NCBI GenBank assembly: GCA_022773395.1
Contig: JALFBL010000083.1
Coordinates: 1-33,570 of the forward strand
Origin: Prevotella sp.
Lineage (GTDB): Bacteria > Bacteroidota > Bacteroidia > Bacteroidales > Bacteroidaceae
Reading direction: 5' to 3'
Length of the DNA stretch: 33,570 bases
Position numbers and translations under genes: made by a program
Notes under the pieces: model-generated
Told to the model about the DNA's origin: nothing
What the model saw: only the letters and a program-made list of their open reading frames with translations
Databases searched by the model: none
Shown here: positions 6,712 to 16,579 of the stretch, in pieces
Layout of the letters: every line of letters begins with the position of its first letter
Numbering within the stretch: position 1 is the first letter of the stretch

Positions 6712-8400
6712 ATGAAGACACGTGAAATTGGATGCAGGGGAAGAGGGATGCTTCTTGGCTTGTTCGCACTCCTTGCCACAATGCCTGCAGCGGCCCAGAC
6801 GGAGAGCGCCCGGCAGTTTGAGGTGGCAAAGAATCTGGACATATTCAACGCCATCTGCAAGAACCTGGACATGATGTATGTGGACACGCTGGATGCGAAA
6901 CAGACCGTTGGCACCGCCATCACCGCCATGCTGCAATCGCTCGACCCCTATACGGTGTACTATCCGGAAGCAAGCGAGCTGAGGAACTTCCTCACGGGCA
7001 AGTATGCAGGCATTGGCGCACTGATCAGGTATCATCTGAAATGGAACAACGCGGTGATTGACGAGCCGTATTACGGCACTCCCTCGCAAGAGGCGGGACT
7101 GCGGAAGGGCGACATCATCCTGAGCATCGACGACACGACGATGGTGGGCAAGGACACCAAATACGTGAGCGACCGCCTGCGCGGCGATGCCGGCACCACT
7201 TTCATGTTGAAGATCCGCCGTCCGAGCACGGGCAAGGTGATGCAAATGAGGATTACCCGAAGGGCCATCCGGCAAATGCCCACCATTCCCTATTACGGGA
7301 TGCAGGGAAATGGCATTGGGTATATCTACCTTACGCAATTTACGGAAGACTGCTCGAAAGAGGTGCGGCGCGCCTTTCTCGACCTGAAACGCCAGGGCAT
7401 GAAAGCATTGGTGCTCGACTTGCGGAGCAATGGGGGCGGCAGCGAATCGGAGGCGGTGAACATTGTCAACATGTTCGTGCCAAGGGGAGTGACCGTGGTG
7501 TCGAACAAGGGAAAGCTGAAGCGGGCCAACCACGACTTCAAGACAACGGTTGAACCCATTGACACGGTGATGCCCCTTGTGGTGATGGTGAACGGAGAGA
7601 CGGCTTCGTCGAGCGAAATCACAAGCGGCGCCTTGCAGGATCTGGACAGGGCGGTGATATTAGGCACGCGCACGTATGGGAAAGGACTGGTGCAGCTGCC
7701 CATGGATCTGCCCTACAACACGCAGATGAAAATGACCACGGGGAAATACTACATACCGAGCGGAAGATGCATACAGGCTGTCAACTACAAGCAGGGGAGC
7801 GGCGGATACATGAAGCACATCCCCGACTCGCTGACGCGCGTGTTCTACACGTCCAGCGGAAGGGAAGTGCGCGACGGAGGCGGCATCATGCCCGATGTGG
7901 TGCTGAAGCCCGACACGATGCCCAACATCGTCTATTATCTGAATGGGGCTGGACTCGACTCCACAGAAGTGATGTTCGACTATGAGGTGGACTATATCGC
8001 TGCCCATCCCACCATCGCGCCTGCCGGCGATTTTGAACTGACAGATGCCGATTTTGAAAATTTCAAGCAGCGTGTCCTGCAAAACGGGTTCACCTACGAC
8101 CCCCAAAGCGAGAAAATGATGAAAGAACTGAAGAAGATCATGGAGTTTGAAGGGTACTATGAGGATGCAAAGCCTGAATTTGAAGCCCTTGAAAGAAAAC
8201 TGAAGCACAACCTGGAAAAAGACCTTGACAGAAACAAGGAGGTGCTGAAGCAAATGCTGGGCAGCGATATTGTGGCAGCCTACTACTACCAGGGCGGGGC
8301 CATTGAATATGCGCTGAAATACGACAGGCAGATGAAAGAGGCGTGCAGGCTGCTGCTGTCGCCCGGGGAATACCGCAGTTTGCTCAGGCCCAAGAAATAA
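6712..8400 (+). CDS. S41 family carboxy-terminal processing protease
   Basis: The 562-residue protein has an N-terminal Sec signal (hydrophobic GMLLGLFALLATMPAAAQ), so it works in the periplasm. A PDZ domain spans about residues 95-185 (EAGLRKGDIILSIDD). The S41 core follows, with GIGYIYLTQF, LDLRSNGGG and the nucleophile region TASSSEI. Taking the Ser-Lys distance of 25 residues known for Prc/CtpA, the catalytic pair is Ser299 and Lys324 (YGKGLVQ). The C-terminal 120 residues are helical and charged. Such proteases cut at C-termini of exported proteins. The gene has its own -7 element and ends 121 bp before rimP; a promoter between them makes the next operon separate. Confidence 0.92.
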   Translation: MKTREIGCRGRGMLLGLFALLATMPAAAQTESARQFEVAKNLDIFNAICKNLDMMYVDTLDAKQTVGTAITAMLQSLDPYTVYYPEASELRNFLTGKYAGIGALIRYHLKWNNAVIDEPYYGTPSQEAGLRKGDIILSIDDTTMVGKDTKYVSDRLRGDAGTTFMLKIRRPSTGKVMQMRITRRAIRQMPTIPYYGMQGNGIGYIYLTQFTEDCSKEVRRAFLDLKRQGMKALVLDLRSNGGGSESEAVNIVNMFVPRGVTVVSNKGKLKRANHDFKTTVEPIDTVMPLVVMVNGETASSSEITSGALQDLDRAVILGTRTYGKGLVQLPMDLPYNTQMKMTTGKYYIPSGRCIQAVNYKQGSGGYMKHIPDSLTRVFYTSSGREVRDGGGIMPDVVLKPDTMPNIVYYLNGAGLDSTEVMFDYEVDYIAAHPTIAPAGDFELTDADFENFKQRVLQNGFTYDPQSEKMMKELKKIMEFEGYYEDAKPEFEALERKLKHNLEKDLDRNKEVLKQMLGSDIVAAYYYQGGAIEYALKYDRQMKEACRLLLSPGEYRSLLRPKK

Positions 8401-8428
8401 CTTTTTTATGACAAAAATGGAAAAATAC

Positions 8429-8459
8429 TTGCAGGAGTACGCATTTTTTCGTATTTTTG
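8429..8459 (+). promoter_or_regulatory. Promoter of rimP-nusA-infB
   Basis: TTG (8429-8431), a 20-bp spacer and TATTTTTG (8452-8459) form a good Bacteroidota promoter. The leader to the rimP ATG would be about 55 nt. Confidence 0.8.
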
Positions 8460-8471
8460 CAGCGTTCAGTG

Positions 8472-8501
8472 GAATGAGGGGCTTGTAAAAGTTCCTCATT
8501 T
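8472..8501 (+). promoter_or_regulatory. Leader hairpin before rimP
   Basis: AATGAGG (8473-8479) pairs with CCTCATT (8494-8500). The stem extends inward and outward by G-T pairs and one C-G pair, leaving an 8-nt loop. It lies in the predicted leader and is followed by TTC. It could be an attenuator or an RNA-stabilising element; no function is shown. Confidence 0.45.
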
Positions 8502-8521
8502 TCAATTATAATAACACATAT

Positions 8522-8989
8522 ATGATTGACAAAAGCGTTGTAAAAGGTTTTGTGGACGAATGGCTGAAGGACAAAGAATATTTCCTTGTGGACATCGAAA
8601 TCAGTAACGAGAACAAGATTTTAGTTGAAATCGACCATGCCGACGGCGTGTGGATTGAGGACTGCGTTGAGTTGAGCAGGTTTATCGAAGAACGCCTCAA
8701 CAGAGACGAGGAAGATTACGAACTGGAAGTGGGCAGTGCCGGACTGGGACAGCCTTTCAAGGTGGAGCAGCAATATATCAATTTCATCGGCAAAGAAGTG
8801 GAAGTGCTCGATGCCAACGGGAAGAAGGCGAAGGGAGTCCTGAAGAGCGTTGACGGGAACGACTTTGTGGTGACGGTGAACGAGAAAGTGAGGCTGGAAG
8901 GGAAAAAGCGCCCCTCTCTGCAAGAGGTGGACAAGGTTTTCCAGATGGACAAAGTGAAATATACTAAATACTTAATAAGTTTCAAATAA
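8522..8989 (+). CDS. rimP: Ribosome maturation factor RimP
   Basis: The 155-residue protein has the two-domain RimP layout. The N-terminal alpha/beta domain contains IEISNENKILVEIDHADGVWIEDCVELSRFIEE and the ELEVGSAGLGQPF segment, which corresponds to the conserved 'EVSSPGLdrPL' motif. The C-terminal small beta-barrel follows (GKEVEVLDANGKKAKGVLKSV). RimP helps assemble the 30S subunit in the cytoplasm. It is the first gene of the near-universal rimP-nusA-infB order, 3 bp before nusA. Length and context are normal; the SPGL motif reads SAGL here, as in other Bacteroidota. Confidence 0.95.
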   Translation: MIDKSVVKGFVDEWLKDKEYFLVDIEISNENKILVEIDHADGVWIEDCVELSRFIEERLNRDEEDYELEVGSAGLGQPFKVEQQYINFIGKEVEVLDANGKKAKGVLKSVDGNDFVVTVNEKVRLEGKKRPSLQEVDKVFQMDKVKYTKYLISFK

Positions 8990-8992
8990 GCT

Positions 8993-10258
8993 ATGGCAGC
9001 ATTAAAGAAAGACGTAGAGACCATAAGCATGGTCGATACTTTCAAAGATTTTACAGATACCAAGAATATTGACCGCACCACCCTGGTGAGCGTTCTGGAA
9101 GAAAGTTTCCGCAACGTTATCGCCAAAATCTTCGGCAGTGACGAGAACTTTGACGTCATTGTGAATCCTGACAAAGGCGACTTCGAGATTTACCGCAACC
9201 GCATGGTGGTGGCCAACGGAGAAGTGGCCGACGAGAACAAGGAAATTGCCTTGGCCGACGCGCAGAAAATAGAGGCCGACTATGAAATTGGCGAGGAGGT
9301 TTCCGAGCGGGTGGACTTTGCAAAGTTTGGTCGCCGTGCCATTCTGAACTTGCGCCAGACACTGGCTTCGAAGATTCTGGAACTGGAACACGACAGCTTG
9401 TACAACAAGTACAAGGACCGGGTGGGGCAAGTCATCAGCGGCGAGGTTTACCAGGTGTGGAAGCGCGAGGTGCTGTTGGTGGACGACGAGAACAACGAGC
9501 TGATTCTGCCCAAATCGGAACAGATTCCGGCCGACCAATACCACAAAGGTGAAACGGTCCGTGCCGTTATCCATCGTGTTGACAACGAGAACAACAACCC
9601 GAAGATTATTTTGAGCCGCACTTCTCCCGAGTTCCTGAAACGCCTGTTGGAAGCGGAAGTGCCGGAAATCAACGACGGACTGATCACCATTAAGCGGGTG
9701 GCACGTATGCCGGGAGAGCGCGCTAAAATTGCAGTGGAGAGCTATGACGAGCGAATAGACCCGGTGGGGGCCTGCGTAGGCGTGAAAGGCAGCCGCGTCC
9801 ACGGCATAGTCCGTGAACTTTGCAACGAAAATATTGACGTTATCAACTATACGGCCAACACCAAACTTTTCATCCAGCGTGCACTGAGTCCTGCTAAAGT
9901 GTCGAGCATCGCCATTGACGAAGAGAACCACAAGGCGGAGGTCTATCTCAAGCCAGAGGAAGTGTCGCTGGCCATTGGCCGTGGCGGACTGAACATTAAA
10001 CTGGCAAGTATGCTCACGGAATACACCATTGACGTTTATCGCGAAGTGGATGAGAACGAGGTGGATGAAGACATCTATCTGGATGAATTCTCTGATGAAA
10101 TTGACCAATGGGTCATCGACGCCATCAAAAGCATCGGTCTCGACACGGCCAAGGCGGTGCTCAATGCGCCCCGTGAAATGCTGGTGGAAAAGGCCGACCT
10201 TGAGGAAGAGACCGTTGAGCATGTAATTAACGTATTGAAAGCAGAATTTGAAAATTAA
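8993..10258 (+). CDS. nusA: Transcription termination/antitermination factor NusA
   Basis: The 421-residue protein begins with the conserved [20 protein letters not shown] region and the N-terminal RNA-polymerase-binding domain. It then has an S1 domain (about 138-205; [19 protein letters not shown]) and two KH domains with [14 protein letters not shown] and [13 protein letters not shown] signatures. A short acidic C-terminus carries one helix-hairpin-type segment ([19 protein letters not shown]). It lacks the extended acidic repeats of E. coli NusA. It binds RNA polymerase and nascent RNA and modulates pausing and termination. It is the middle gene of the operon; infB begins 10 bp after its stop codon. 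Confidence 0.97.
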   Translation: MAALKKDVETISMVDTFKDFTDTKNIDRTTLVSVLEESFRNVIAKIFGSDENFDVIVNPDKGDFEIYRNRMVVANGEVADENKEIALADAQKIEADYEIGEEVSERVDFAKFGRRAILNLRQTLASKILELEHDSLYNKYKDRVGQVISGEVYQVWKREVLLVDDENNELILPKSEQIPADQYHKGETVRAVIHRVDNENNNPKIILSRTSPEFLKRLLEAEVPEINDGLITIKRVARMPGERAKIAVESYDERIDPVGACVGVKGSRVHGIVRELCNENIDVINYTANTKLFIQRALSPAKVSSIAIDEENHKAEVYLKPEEVSLAIGRGGLNIKLASMLTEYTIDVYREVDENEVDEDIYLDEFSDEIDQWVIDAIKSIGLDTAKAVLNAPREMLVEKADLEEETVEHVINVLKAEFEN

Positions 10259-10268
10259 GGAGCAGTTA

Positions 10269-13232
10269 ATGAGTATCAGATTAAACAAAGCAATCAGAGA
10301 ATTGAACATAGGACTTCAAACGGCAGTTGAGTTCCTTGAGAAGAGAAGCGACTTGGGCGAGGTAAGGGCCGATTTGAGTTTCAAACTGAGCGATGGGCAA
10401 TACAATGCGCTGGTCAGCCAGTTTCGCAAGGACAAGGAGGTGAAAGGTCTTGCCGAGAAACTCTTTCAAAAGCATCCCAAAGAGAAGAAGCGTCCGGCTG
10501 AGAAAAAAGAGAACAAGGTGGAAACGATTGTGGGAAAGAGGCAGGAGTTCAAGCCTCTGGGAAAAATCGAACTGGACAGTCTGGGAAAGGGAAAGAAGTC
10601 TGCTACCGTTAACATTCCAAACGACAAACCCGCCGTTGAGCAGAAGGCTGCTGCCGAAAGCCTGAAGCCTGGGTCGGCTGTTGAGAAGGTATCTGAAGCA
10701 AAGCCGGAAAAGAAAGAAATGCCGACAGCGGAGCCGAAGCATGAACCGAAACGCGAGCCAAAGGAAGAGCATGTGCAGGAGGTGAATGTTCCGGAAAAGC
10801 CTGTTGCTAAAAACGAACAGCAGAAACCGGATTTGCAGGAAGAGGCTTCCCAATCACAGCATGCCAAATACCAGGACGTGAAAAGCGGGCAAGAGGCCGC
10901 CCAACCGTCCCACAACATCCCCCCACGAGAGACAAAGGCTATGGAAGAGGAAAAAACGGTTCCGGAAGACGACAGGCAAAGCAAGTTGTTCACGCTGAAA
11001 AGTGAAAAGGCGTTGGCCCCGAAAGTAAATGTGCTTGGAAAGATAGACTTGGACGCTCTGAACCAAAGCACACGTCCGAAGAAAAAGACGAAAGAAGAGA
11101 AACGTCGTGAACGTGAAGAAAAGAACCAGTCGCAACATGGTGCAAACGGTGAAAAAAAGAAACGCGCCCGCATCACCAAAGAACGCGTTGATATAGAAGC
11201 GGCAGGAAAGCAGCAGCAGAATCATGGCAACAAGGGAGGCGGCGCTCATAATGCGAACAGCGCCAGCAGCCATAATGCCGGCGGAAAGAAAAAGAACCGC
11301 AAGCGCAACCAGAGACCTCTGGAGGTGAACGAGGAGGATGTGGCACGCCAGGTAAAAGAGACGCTGGCACGTCTTACCAACAAAACCACCTTCAACAAGA
11401 AGGGGGCAAAATACCGCAAGGAAAAGCGTGACGCCGCCCAGGAAATGCTGCGGGAACAGCAGGCAGAGGAGCGTGCCGAGAGCAAAACGCTGAAGCTCAC
11501 GGAGTTTGTTACCGTAAGCGAACTTGCCACCATGATGAATGTGGAAGTGACGCAGGTGATAGGCACTTGTATGAGCATTGGCGTGATGGTAAGTATCAAC
11601 CAGCGCCTGGATGCAGAGACCATCAACCTTGTGGCAGAAGAGTTTGGATTCAAGACCGAATACGTGAGCGCCGAAGTGCAGGAGGCCATTACTGAAGAGG
11701 AGGATGATGAGAACGACCTCGTTTCGCGCGCACCCATCGTAACGGTGATGGGACACGTTGACCACGGTAAGACATCTTTGCTTGACCATATCCGCAACAC
11801 CAACGTGATTGCCGGCGAGGCTGGTGGCATCACCCAGCACATTGGCGCATACAACGTGACGCTGAAAGACGGAAGGCAGATCACGTTCCTCGACACTCCC
11901 GGACATGAGGCATTTACCGCCATGCGTGCCCGTGGTGCACAAGTAACGGACATTGCCATCATCATCGTCGCGGCCGATGACAGCGTGATGCCTACTACGC
12001 GTGAGGCCATTGCCCATGCACAGGCTGCCAACGTGCCAATGGTGTTTGCCATCAACAAGATTGACAAACCGGGTGCCAACCCGGACAAAATACGTGAAGA
12101 CTTGGCAAATATGAACCTGCTCGTGGAAGAATGGGGAGGCAAATACCAATGCCAGGAAATCAGTGCCAAAAAAGGCATTGGCGTGGAGGAACTTCTGGAA
12201 AAGGTGCTGCTCGAAGCAGAGATGCTTGACCTGAAGGCCAATCCCAACCGAAAGGCCAGCGGCTCCATCATCGAGTCTTCTTTGGACAAGGGGCGTGGCT
12301 ATGTTTCCACGGTCCTCGTTTCCAACGGAACGCTCCAGGTGGGCGACAACGTGATTGCCGGAACCAGCTGGGGGCGCATCAAGGCGATGTTCAACGAGCG
12401 CAACCAGCGCATAGACATGGCGAAACCGGCCGAACCCGCTATTATTCTGGGATTGAACGGTGCACCTACTGCCGGTGACGGATTCCATGTGTTGGAGACG
12501 GAGCAGGAAGCGCGCGACATTGCCAACAAGCGTTTGCAGTTGCAGCGCGAACAGGGACTGCGCACGCAGAAGCGTCTGACATTGAGCGACATCAGCCACC
12601 GCATCGCCCTTGGCTCATTCAAGGAGTTGAACATTATTGTAAAGGGAGATACAGACGGCTCTATCGAGGCGTTGAGCGACTCGTTCATCAAACTTTCGAC
12701 CGAAAAGATCAAAGTAGATGTTATCTATAAAGCGGTGGGACAGATTTCGGAAAATGACGTGACGCTGGCCGACGCTTCCGATGCCATCATCGTAGGTTTC
12801 CAAGTGCGTCCGTCGGCAGCAGCACGCCGTCAGGCAGAACAAGAAGGCGTGGAAATCAATACCTATTCTGTGATTTACGATGCCATTGAGGATGTGAAAT
12901 CGGCCATGGAAGGCATGCTGGACAAGGTGGTGAAGGAAGTGGTTACCGGCCAGGTGGAAGTTCGCGAGGTTTACCGCATTTCAAAAGTGGGTACCGTGGC
13001 CGGTGCTTACGTTACCGAAGGAAAGGTGCACCGCACGGACAAGGCCCGGTTGATACGCGACGGCATTGTGGTTCACACAGGTGCCATCAACGCTTTGAAA
13101 CGCTTCAAGGATGATGTGAAGGAAGTGGCTACCAACTTTGAGTGTGGTATCAGTCTTGTCAACTTCAATGATATTCTGCAAGGCGACATCATCGAAACAT
13201 TCTCGGAGATTGAGGTGAAGCAAAAACTGTAA
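10269..13232 (+). CDS. infB: Translation initiation factor IF-2
   Basis: I choose ATG 10269 ([15 protein letters not shown]) because AAGGAG lies 5-10 bases upstream and the N-terminus matches Bacteroidota IF-2; ATG 10248 overlaps nusA. The protein has 987 residues. It begins with an IF2_N domain (1-55), followed by a long Lys/Glu-rich linker (about 60-390) and a second IF2_N-like domain (about 405-460). The GTPase has G1 GHVDHGKT at 495-502, DTPGHEAF from 542 and NKIDKPG from 596. Beta-barrel and C-terminal initiator-tRNA-binding domains complete it. It delivers fMet-tRNA to the 30S subunit. The long linker is usual in this phylum. Hairpins downstream mark the operon end. Confidence 0.98.
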   Translation: MSIRLNKAIRELNIGLQTAVEFLEKRSDLGEVRADLSFKLSDGQYNALVSQFRKDKEVKGLAEKLFQKHPKEKKRPAEKKENKVETIVGKRQEFKPLGKIELDSLGKGKKSATVNIPNDKPAVEQKAAAESLKPGSAVEKVSEAKPEKKEMPTAEPKHEPKREPKEEHVQEVNVPEKPVAKNEQQKPDLQEEASQSQHAKYQDVKSGQEAAQPSHNIPPRETKAMEEEKTVPEDDRQSKLFTLKSEKALAPKVNVLGKIDLDALNQSTRPKKKTKEEKRREREEKNQSQHGANGEKKKRARITKERVDIEAAGKQQQNHGNKGGGAHNANSASSHNAGGKKKNRKRNQRPLEVNEEDVARQVKETLARLTNKTTFNKKGAKYRKEKRDAAQEMLREQQAEERAESKTLKLTEFVTVSELATMMNVEVTQVIGTCMSIGVMVSINQRLDAETINLVAEEFGFKTEYVSAEVQEAITEEEDDENDLVSRAPIVTVMGHVDHGKTSLLDHIRNTNVIAGEAGGITQHIGAYNVTLKDGRQITFLDTPGHEAFTAMRARGAQVTDIAIIIVAADDSVMPTTREAIAHAQAANVPMVFAINKIDKPGANPDKIREDLANMNLLVEEWGGKYQCQEISAKKGIGVEELLEKVLLEAEMLDLKANPNRKASGSIIESSLDKGRGYVSTVLVSNGTLQVGDNVIAGTSWGRIKAMFNERNQRIDMAKPAEPAIILGLNGAPTAGDGFHVLETEQEARDIANKRLQLQREQGLRTQKRLTLSDISHRIALGSFKELNIIVKGDTDGSIEALSDSFIKLSTEKIKVDVIYKAVGQISENDVTLADASDAIIVGFQVRPSAAARRQAEQEGVEINTYSVIYDAIEDVKSAMEGMLDKVVKEVVTGQVEVREVYRISKVGTVAGAYVTEGKVHRTDKARLIRDGIVVHTGAINALKRFKDDVKEVATNFECGISLVNFNDILQGDIIETFSEIEVKQKL

Positions 13233-13278
13233 TGGAGATGCCGCACGGTTGGTGGAAAACTGTGGGCGTGACAAATAA

Positions 13279-13320
13279 AAAATGCAAATGCTGGCATACG
13301 TACAGTGTGGCATGCATTTT
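13279..13320 (+). terminator. AT-rich hairpin after infB
   Basis: AAAATGCA (13279-13286) pairs with TGCATTTT (13313-13320), and the stem continues through a 2-nt bulge. It lies 47 bp after the infB stop codon and the right arm ends in four T residues. Confidence 0.55.
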
Positions 13321-13332
13321 GCTTTCAAATAA

Positions 13333-13363
13333 GCAAGGACGGGCAGAAAGAGCCCGCCCTTGC
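13333..13363 (+). terminator. GC-rich hairpin between infB and sufB
   Basis: Twelve-base arms 13333-13344 and 13352-13363 pair with one A-C mismatch around a 7-nt loop. No T tract follows. With the preceding hairpin it separates the infB and suf transcripts, though no TAnnTTTG promoter is visible before sufB. Confidence 0.55.
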
Positions 13364-13385
13364 CACTTGAAATACTACTAAAAAG

Positions 13386-14924
13386 ATGAATGAGAAGGAA
13401 AAAACTATCAGGAATGGCAATCATGACGGCGGCATAGGGTCACAAAGCACTGGGAATTTGGCAGCAGATGGAGCCGTGGAAGCCAGCGGAAACGAATTGG
13501 TTCGCCAGATTGCCGAACAAAAATACGAATTTGGTTTCACGACCAACGTTAATACCGAGATTATTGAAAAAGGGCTTAACGAGGACGTGGTACGGTTGAT
13601 TTCACGGAAAAAAGACGAGCCGGATTGGTTGCTCGAATTCAGATTAAAGGCATTCCGCCATTGGCAGACATTGAAGCAGCCCAATTGGGCACATGTCAAT
13701 CTGCCGCCCATTGATTACCAGTCTTATTCTTATTATGCAGACCCGCTTGCCAAGAAGAAGGATGAAGGCAAGAAGGAAATCGACCCGGAACTGCTCAAGA
13801 CTTTCGACAAATTGGGCATTCCCCTTGAAGAAAGACTGGCTTTGAGCGGAACGGCTGTCGATGCCATTATGGATTCTGTTTCGGTAAAAACCACCTTTAA
13901 GGAAAAATTGGCCGAACTGGGCATCATTTTCTGCTCTATCGGCGATGCCGTAAGGAATCACCCAAATCTGGTGAAAGAATACCTTGGTTCCGTAGTTCCC
14001 TATCGCGACAACTTCTTTGCCGCACTGAACAGTGCTGTATTCAGCGACGGTTCGTTCGTGTATATCCCCAAGGGAGTTCGCTCGCCGATGGAATTGAGCA
14101 GTTATTTCCGTATCAATGCACGCAATACGGGACAGTTTGAGCGCACGCTGATCATTGCGGAAGAAGAGGCATATGTAAGTTATCTCGAAGGCTGCACGGC
14201 ACCAATGCGCGATGAGAATCAGTTGCACGCTGCCATTGTGGAAATCATTGTGAAGGACAATGCTGAAGTGAAATACTCCACGGTGCAGAACTGGTATCCC
14301 GGCGATGAAAATGGAAAGGGAGGCGTGTATAATCTCGTTACCAAGCGTGGCGACTTGCGCGGTGTCAATTCCAAACTGTCGTGGACACAGGTGGAAACAG
14401 GTTCTGCCATCACATGGAAATACCCCTCCTGCATTTTGCGTGGCGACAACTCGCAGGCCGAGTTTTATTCGGTGGCCGTTACGAACAACTATCAAGAGGC
14501 AGACACTGGCACCAAGATGATTCACCTTGGAAAGAACACCAAGAGCACAATCATCTCTAAAGGCATCAGTGCCGGCCACAGCCAAAACTCATACAGGGGG
14601 TTGGTTCGCGTATCGGCGCAGGCCGACAATGCCCGCAACTACAGTTCATGCGACAGTCTGTTGCTGGGAAGCGAGTGTGGAGCACACACTTTCCCCTATA
14701 TGGACATCCATAATGAATCAGCGGTTATCGAACACGAGGCCACCACCAGCAAGATTAGCGAAGACCAGCTTTTTTACTGCAACCAGCGCGGCATTCCCAC
14801 AGAACAGGCGGTAGGCCTGATTGTGAACGGCTATGCAAAGGAAGTGCTCAACAAGTTGCCAATGGAGTTCGCCGTAGAGGCTCAAAAACTGCTGAGCGTT
14901 TCATTGGAAGGCACCGTAGGTTAA
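13386..14924 (+). CDS. sufB: Fe-S cluster assembly scaffold protein SufB
   Basis: The 512-residue protein is a SufB with an N-terminal extension of about 35 polar residues (Gly/Asn/Ser-rich) not usual in the family. The core runs from [18 protein letters not shown] through the beta-helix. It includes [40 protein letters not shown] and [19 protein letters not shown]. Cys422 lines up with the E. coli SufB cysteine (Cys405) implicated in cluster assembly, and the EHEATTSKI segment holds the conserved Glu. SufB forms the SufBC2D complex that builds [Fe-S] clusters in the cytoplasm. It opens the suf cluster. The next gene is an exported protein, an unusual interruption before sufC. Confidence 0.97.
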   Translation: MNEKEKTIRNGNHDGGIGSQSTGNLAADGAVEASGNELVRQIAEQKYEFGFTTNVNTEIIEKGLNEDVVRLISRKKDEPDWLLEFRLKAFRHWQTLKQPNWAHVNLPPIDYQSYSYYADPLAKKKDEGKKEIDPELLKTFDKLGIPLEERLALSGTAVDAIMDSVSVKTTFKEKLAELGIIFCSIGDAVRNHPNLVKEYLGSVVPYRDNFFAALNSAVFSDGSFVYIPKGVRSPMELSSYFRINARNTGQFERTLIIAEEEAYVSYLEGCTAPMRDENQLHAAIVEIIVKDNAEVKYSTVQNWYPGDENGKGGVYNLVTKRGDLRGVNSKLSWTQVETGSAITWKYPSCILRGDNSQAEFYSVAVTNNYQEADTGTKMIHLGKNTKSTIISKGISAGHSQNSYRGLVRVSAQADNARNYSSCDSLLLGSECGAHTFPYMDIHNESAVIEHEATTSKISEDQLFYCNQRGIPTEQAVGLIVNGYAKEVLNKLPMEFAVEAQKLLSVSLEGTVG

Positions 14925-14985
14925 ACAAATGGACAGATAAAAAAACAGAAAAAAGTCAAGAAAAATTCCAAGGATAAAAAGGAGA

Positions 14986-15747
14986 ATGGAAAGAACTGTA
15001 TTATTTATCGGTTTGCTTTTCTGTGCCGTTTCTAATGTGTGGGCACAGGATGAGGGCGAATATCCACGCCGTTTTGCCATTGACGGGCAAATCGGAGCCA
15101 CGGTTTCGCCTAAAGGAAAGACGGACATTGTTGAAGAACCCATCTACCATTACGGTTATCCCAAAGGCCAAACCTCGGCGTTGCTCTCGAAGTTCCATGT
15201 GGAATGCTATCTTCCGCAAACGCACTTCTCCTTGAAAGCCGGCTACGAACACGAAGAGTTGGGCTTCATGAAGAATGATATTTCATACGATATGCACCAG
15301 TTGATGGCAGGGGGACGATATTATCCGGCACCCAACGAATGGTTGGTGCAGCCATATGGGGGAGTGGATGTGCTGTGGAACTGCAACAGCAGCTGCAACA
15401 GAATGGTCAGCAGCATGACAAGTATCTCTGCCAATGGCGAGAGATATGAAAGAAGTGGCATTGCCAAAGCACCCCACTTCAGCATCGGTCCGGTAGTGGG
15501 TGCCGACATCTATTTGTTTACCTGCATCGCCTTGCAGTTGGAATATGGCTATCGCTGGGGATTGGGGTCTTATGTCGATGTCAGTTCAAAATACAACGGA
15601 GACAAGAACATCTATCACACTCATACCCACATGAACAGGCACGTTCTCACAATGGGACTCAAGGTGACGTTTCCGTTTACATTCACCTCAAGGGACGGAA
15701 TGGGGCTGGTCGAGTTTTTGGGGGATGCGCTGTTTGGAATATATTAG
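14986..15747 (+). CDS. Exported beta-barrel-like protein between sufB and sufC
   Basis: The 253-residue protein starts MERTVLFIGLLFCAVSNVWAQ, a Sec signal probably cut after the AQ region. The mature part alternates hydrophobic and polar residues with many aromatics (HFSLKAGYEHEELGF, ALQLEYGYRWGLGSYVDVSS, HVLTMGLKVTFPFTF). This fits an outer-membrane beta-barrel of 8-10 strands. I do not recognise a specific family, and function is unknown. It lies 61 bp after sufB and 65 bp before sufC on the same strand, so it is probably co-transcribed with an iron-sulfur assembly operon whose other members are cytoplasmic. The position could reflect an iron- or stress-related role, or chance insertion. 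Confidence 0.75.
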   Translation: MERTVLFIGLLFCAVSNVWAQDEGEYPRRFAIDGQIGATVSPKGKTDIVEEPIYHYGYPKGQTSALLSKFHVECYLPQTHFSLKAGYEHEELGFMKNDISYDMHQLMAGGRYYPAPNEWLVQPYGGVDVLWNCNSSCNRMVSSMTSISANGERYERSGIAKAPHFSIGPVVGADIYLFTCIALQLEYGYRWGLGSYVDVSSKYNGDKNIYHTHTHMNRHVLTMGLKVTFPFTFTSRDGMGLVEFLGDALFGIY

Positions 15748-15812
15748 CAAGATACTAATGACGATAGAATCATCAAAATAGGAAGATACACATTGATATA
15801 AAAGCAGACTAT

Positions 15813-16565
15813 ATGTTAGAGATAAAGAATTTATGCGCCAACATCGGCGAGAAAGAAATATTAAGGGGCATCAACCTCACCGTGAAAGACGGTGAAACGC
15901 ATGCCGTCATGGGACCCAACGGCTCTGGTAAATCAACGTTGAGCGCCGTTCTCGTAGGTAATCCTGTATTTGAAGTGACGAACGGATCCGCATTCTTCAA
16001 TGGGAAGAATCTTTTGGAAATGAAACCGGAAGACAGGGCACACGAAGGCCTGTTCCTGTCGTTCCAGTATCCCGTTGAGATTCCGGGCGTGTCAATGACC
16101 AACTTCATGCGTGCGGCCATCAACGAGAAACGCAAATTCCAAGGTCTGGAACCGATGAATGCGGGCGATTTCCTCAAACTTATGCGGGAACGCCGCAAGA
16201 TCGTGGATCTGGACGCAAAATTGAGCAATCGCAGCGTGAACGAAGGTTTCAGTGGAGGCGAGAAGAAACGCAACGAGATTTTCCAGATGGCCATGCTCGA
16301 GCCTAAACTGAGCATTCTTGATGAAACCGACTCTGGTTTGGACGTGGACGCCATGCGTATTGTTGCCGAAGGGGTCAACAAGTTGCGAACGCCTGAAAGC
16401 AGTTGCATCGTCATTACCCACTACGACCGCTTGCTGGAAATGATCAAACCCGATGTGGTTCACGTACTCTATCAAGGCCGTATCGTGAAAACCGCTGGTC
16501 CCGAATTGGCAAAAGAAATACAGGAACGTGGTTACGACTGGATAAAAGAAGAAGTGGGTGAGTAG
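15813..16565 (+). CDS. sufC: Fe-S assembly ATPase SufC
   Basis: The 250-residue ABC ATPase has Walker A GPNGSGKST at residues 34-42. The ABC signature is SGGE from Ser147 (FSGGEKKRNEI, the SufC-specific form), followed by Walker B LSILDETDSGLD with Asp170 and Glu171, and an ITHYDR switch histidine. There is no transmembrane part, as expected for SufC, which powers conformational change in SufBC2D. Length is normal. It is 14 bp upstream of sufD, so the two are surely co-transcribed. Confidence 0.97.
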   Translation: MLEIKNLCANIGEKEILRGINLTVKDGETHAVMGPNGSGKSTLSAVLVGNPVFEVTNGSAFFNGKNLLEMKPEDRAHEGLFLSFQYPVEIPGVSMTNFMRAAINEKRKFQGLEPMNAGDFLKLMRERRKIVDLDAKLSNRSVNEGFSGGEKKRNEIFQMAMLEPKLSILDETDSGLDVDAMRIVAEGVNKLRTPESSCIVITHYDRLLEMIKPDVVHVLYQGRIVKTAGPELAKEIQERGYDWIKEEVGE

Positions 16566-16579
16566 TAAAAAGAAAGAAA

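Noticed and set aside
10248..10268. Upstream start for IF-2
   Set aside because: It overlaps nusA and lacks a ribosome-binding site, whereas AAGGAG precedes ATG 10269.
9002..10309. Minus-strand open frame of 435 codons over nusA
   Set aside because: It mirrors nusA codon usage and has a His/Val/Phe-rich composition typical of antisense translation.
10854..12599. Minus-strand open frame of 581 codons over infB
   Set aside because: Antisense shadow of IF-2, with low-complexity Phe/Leu/His content and no domain.
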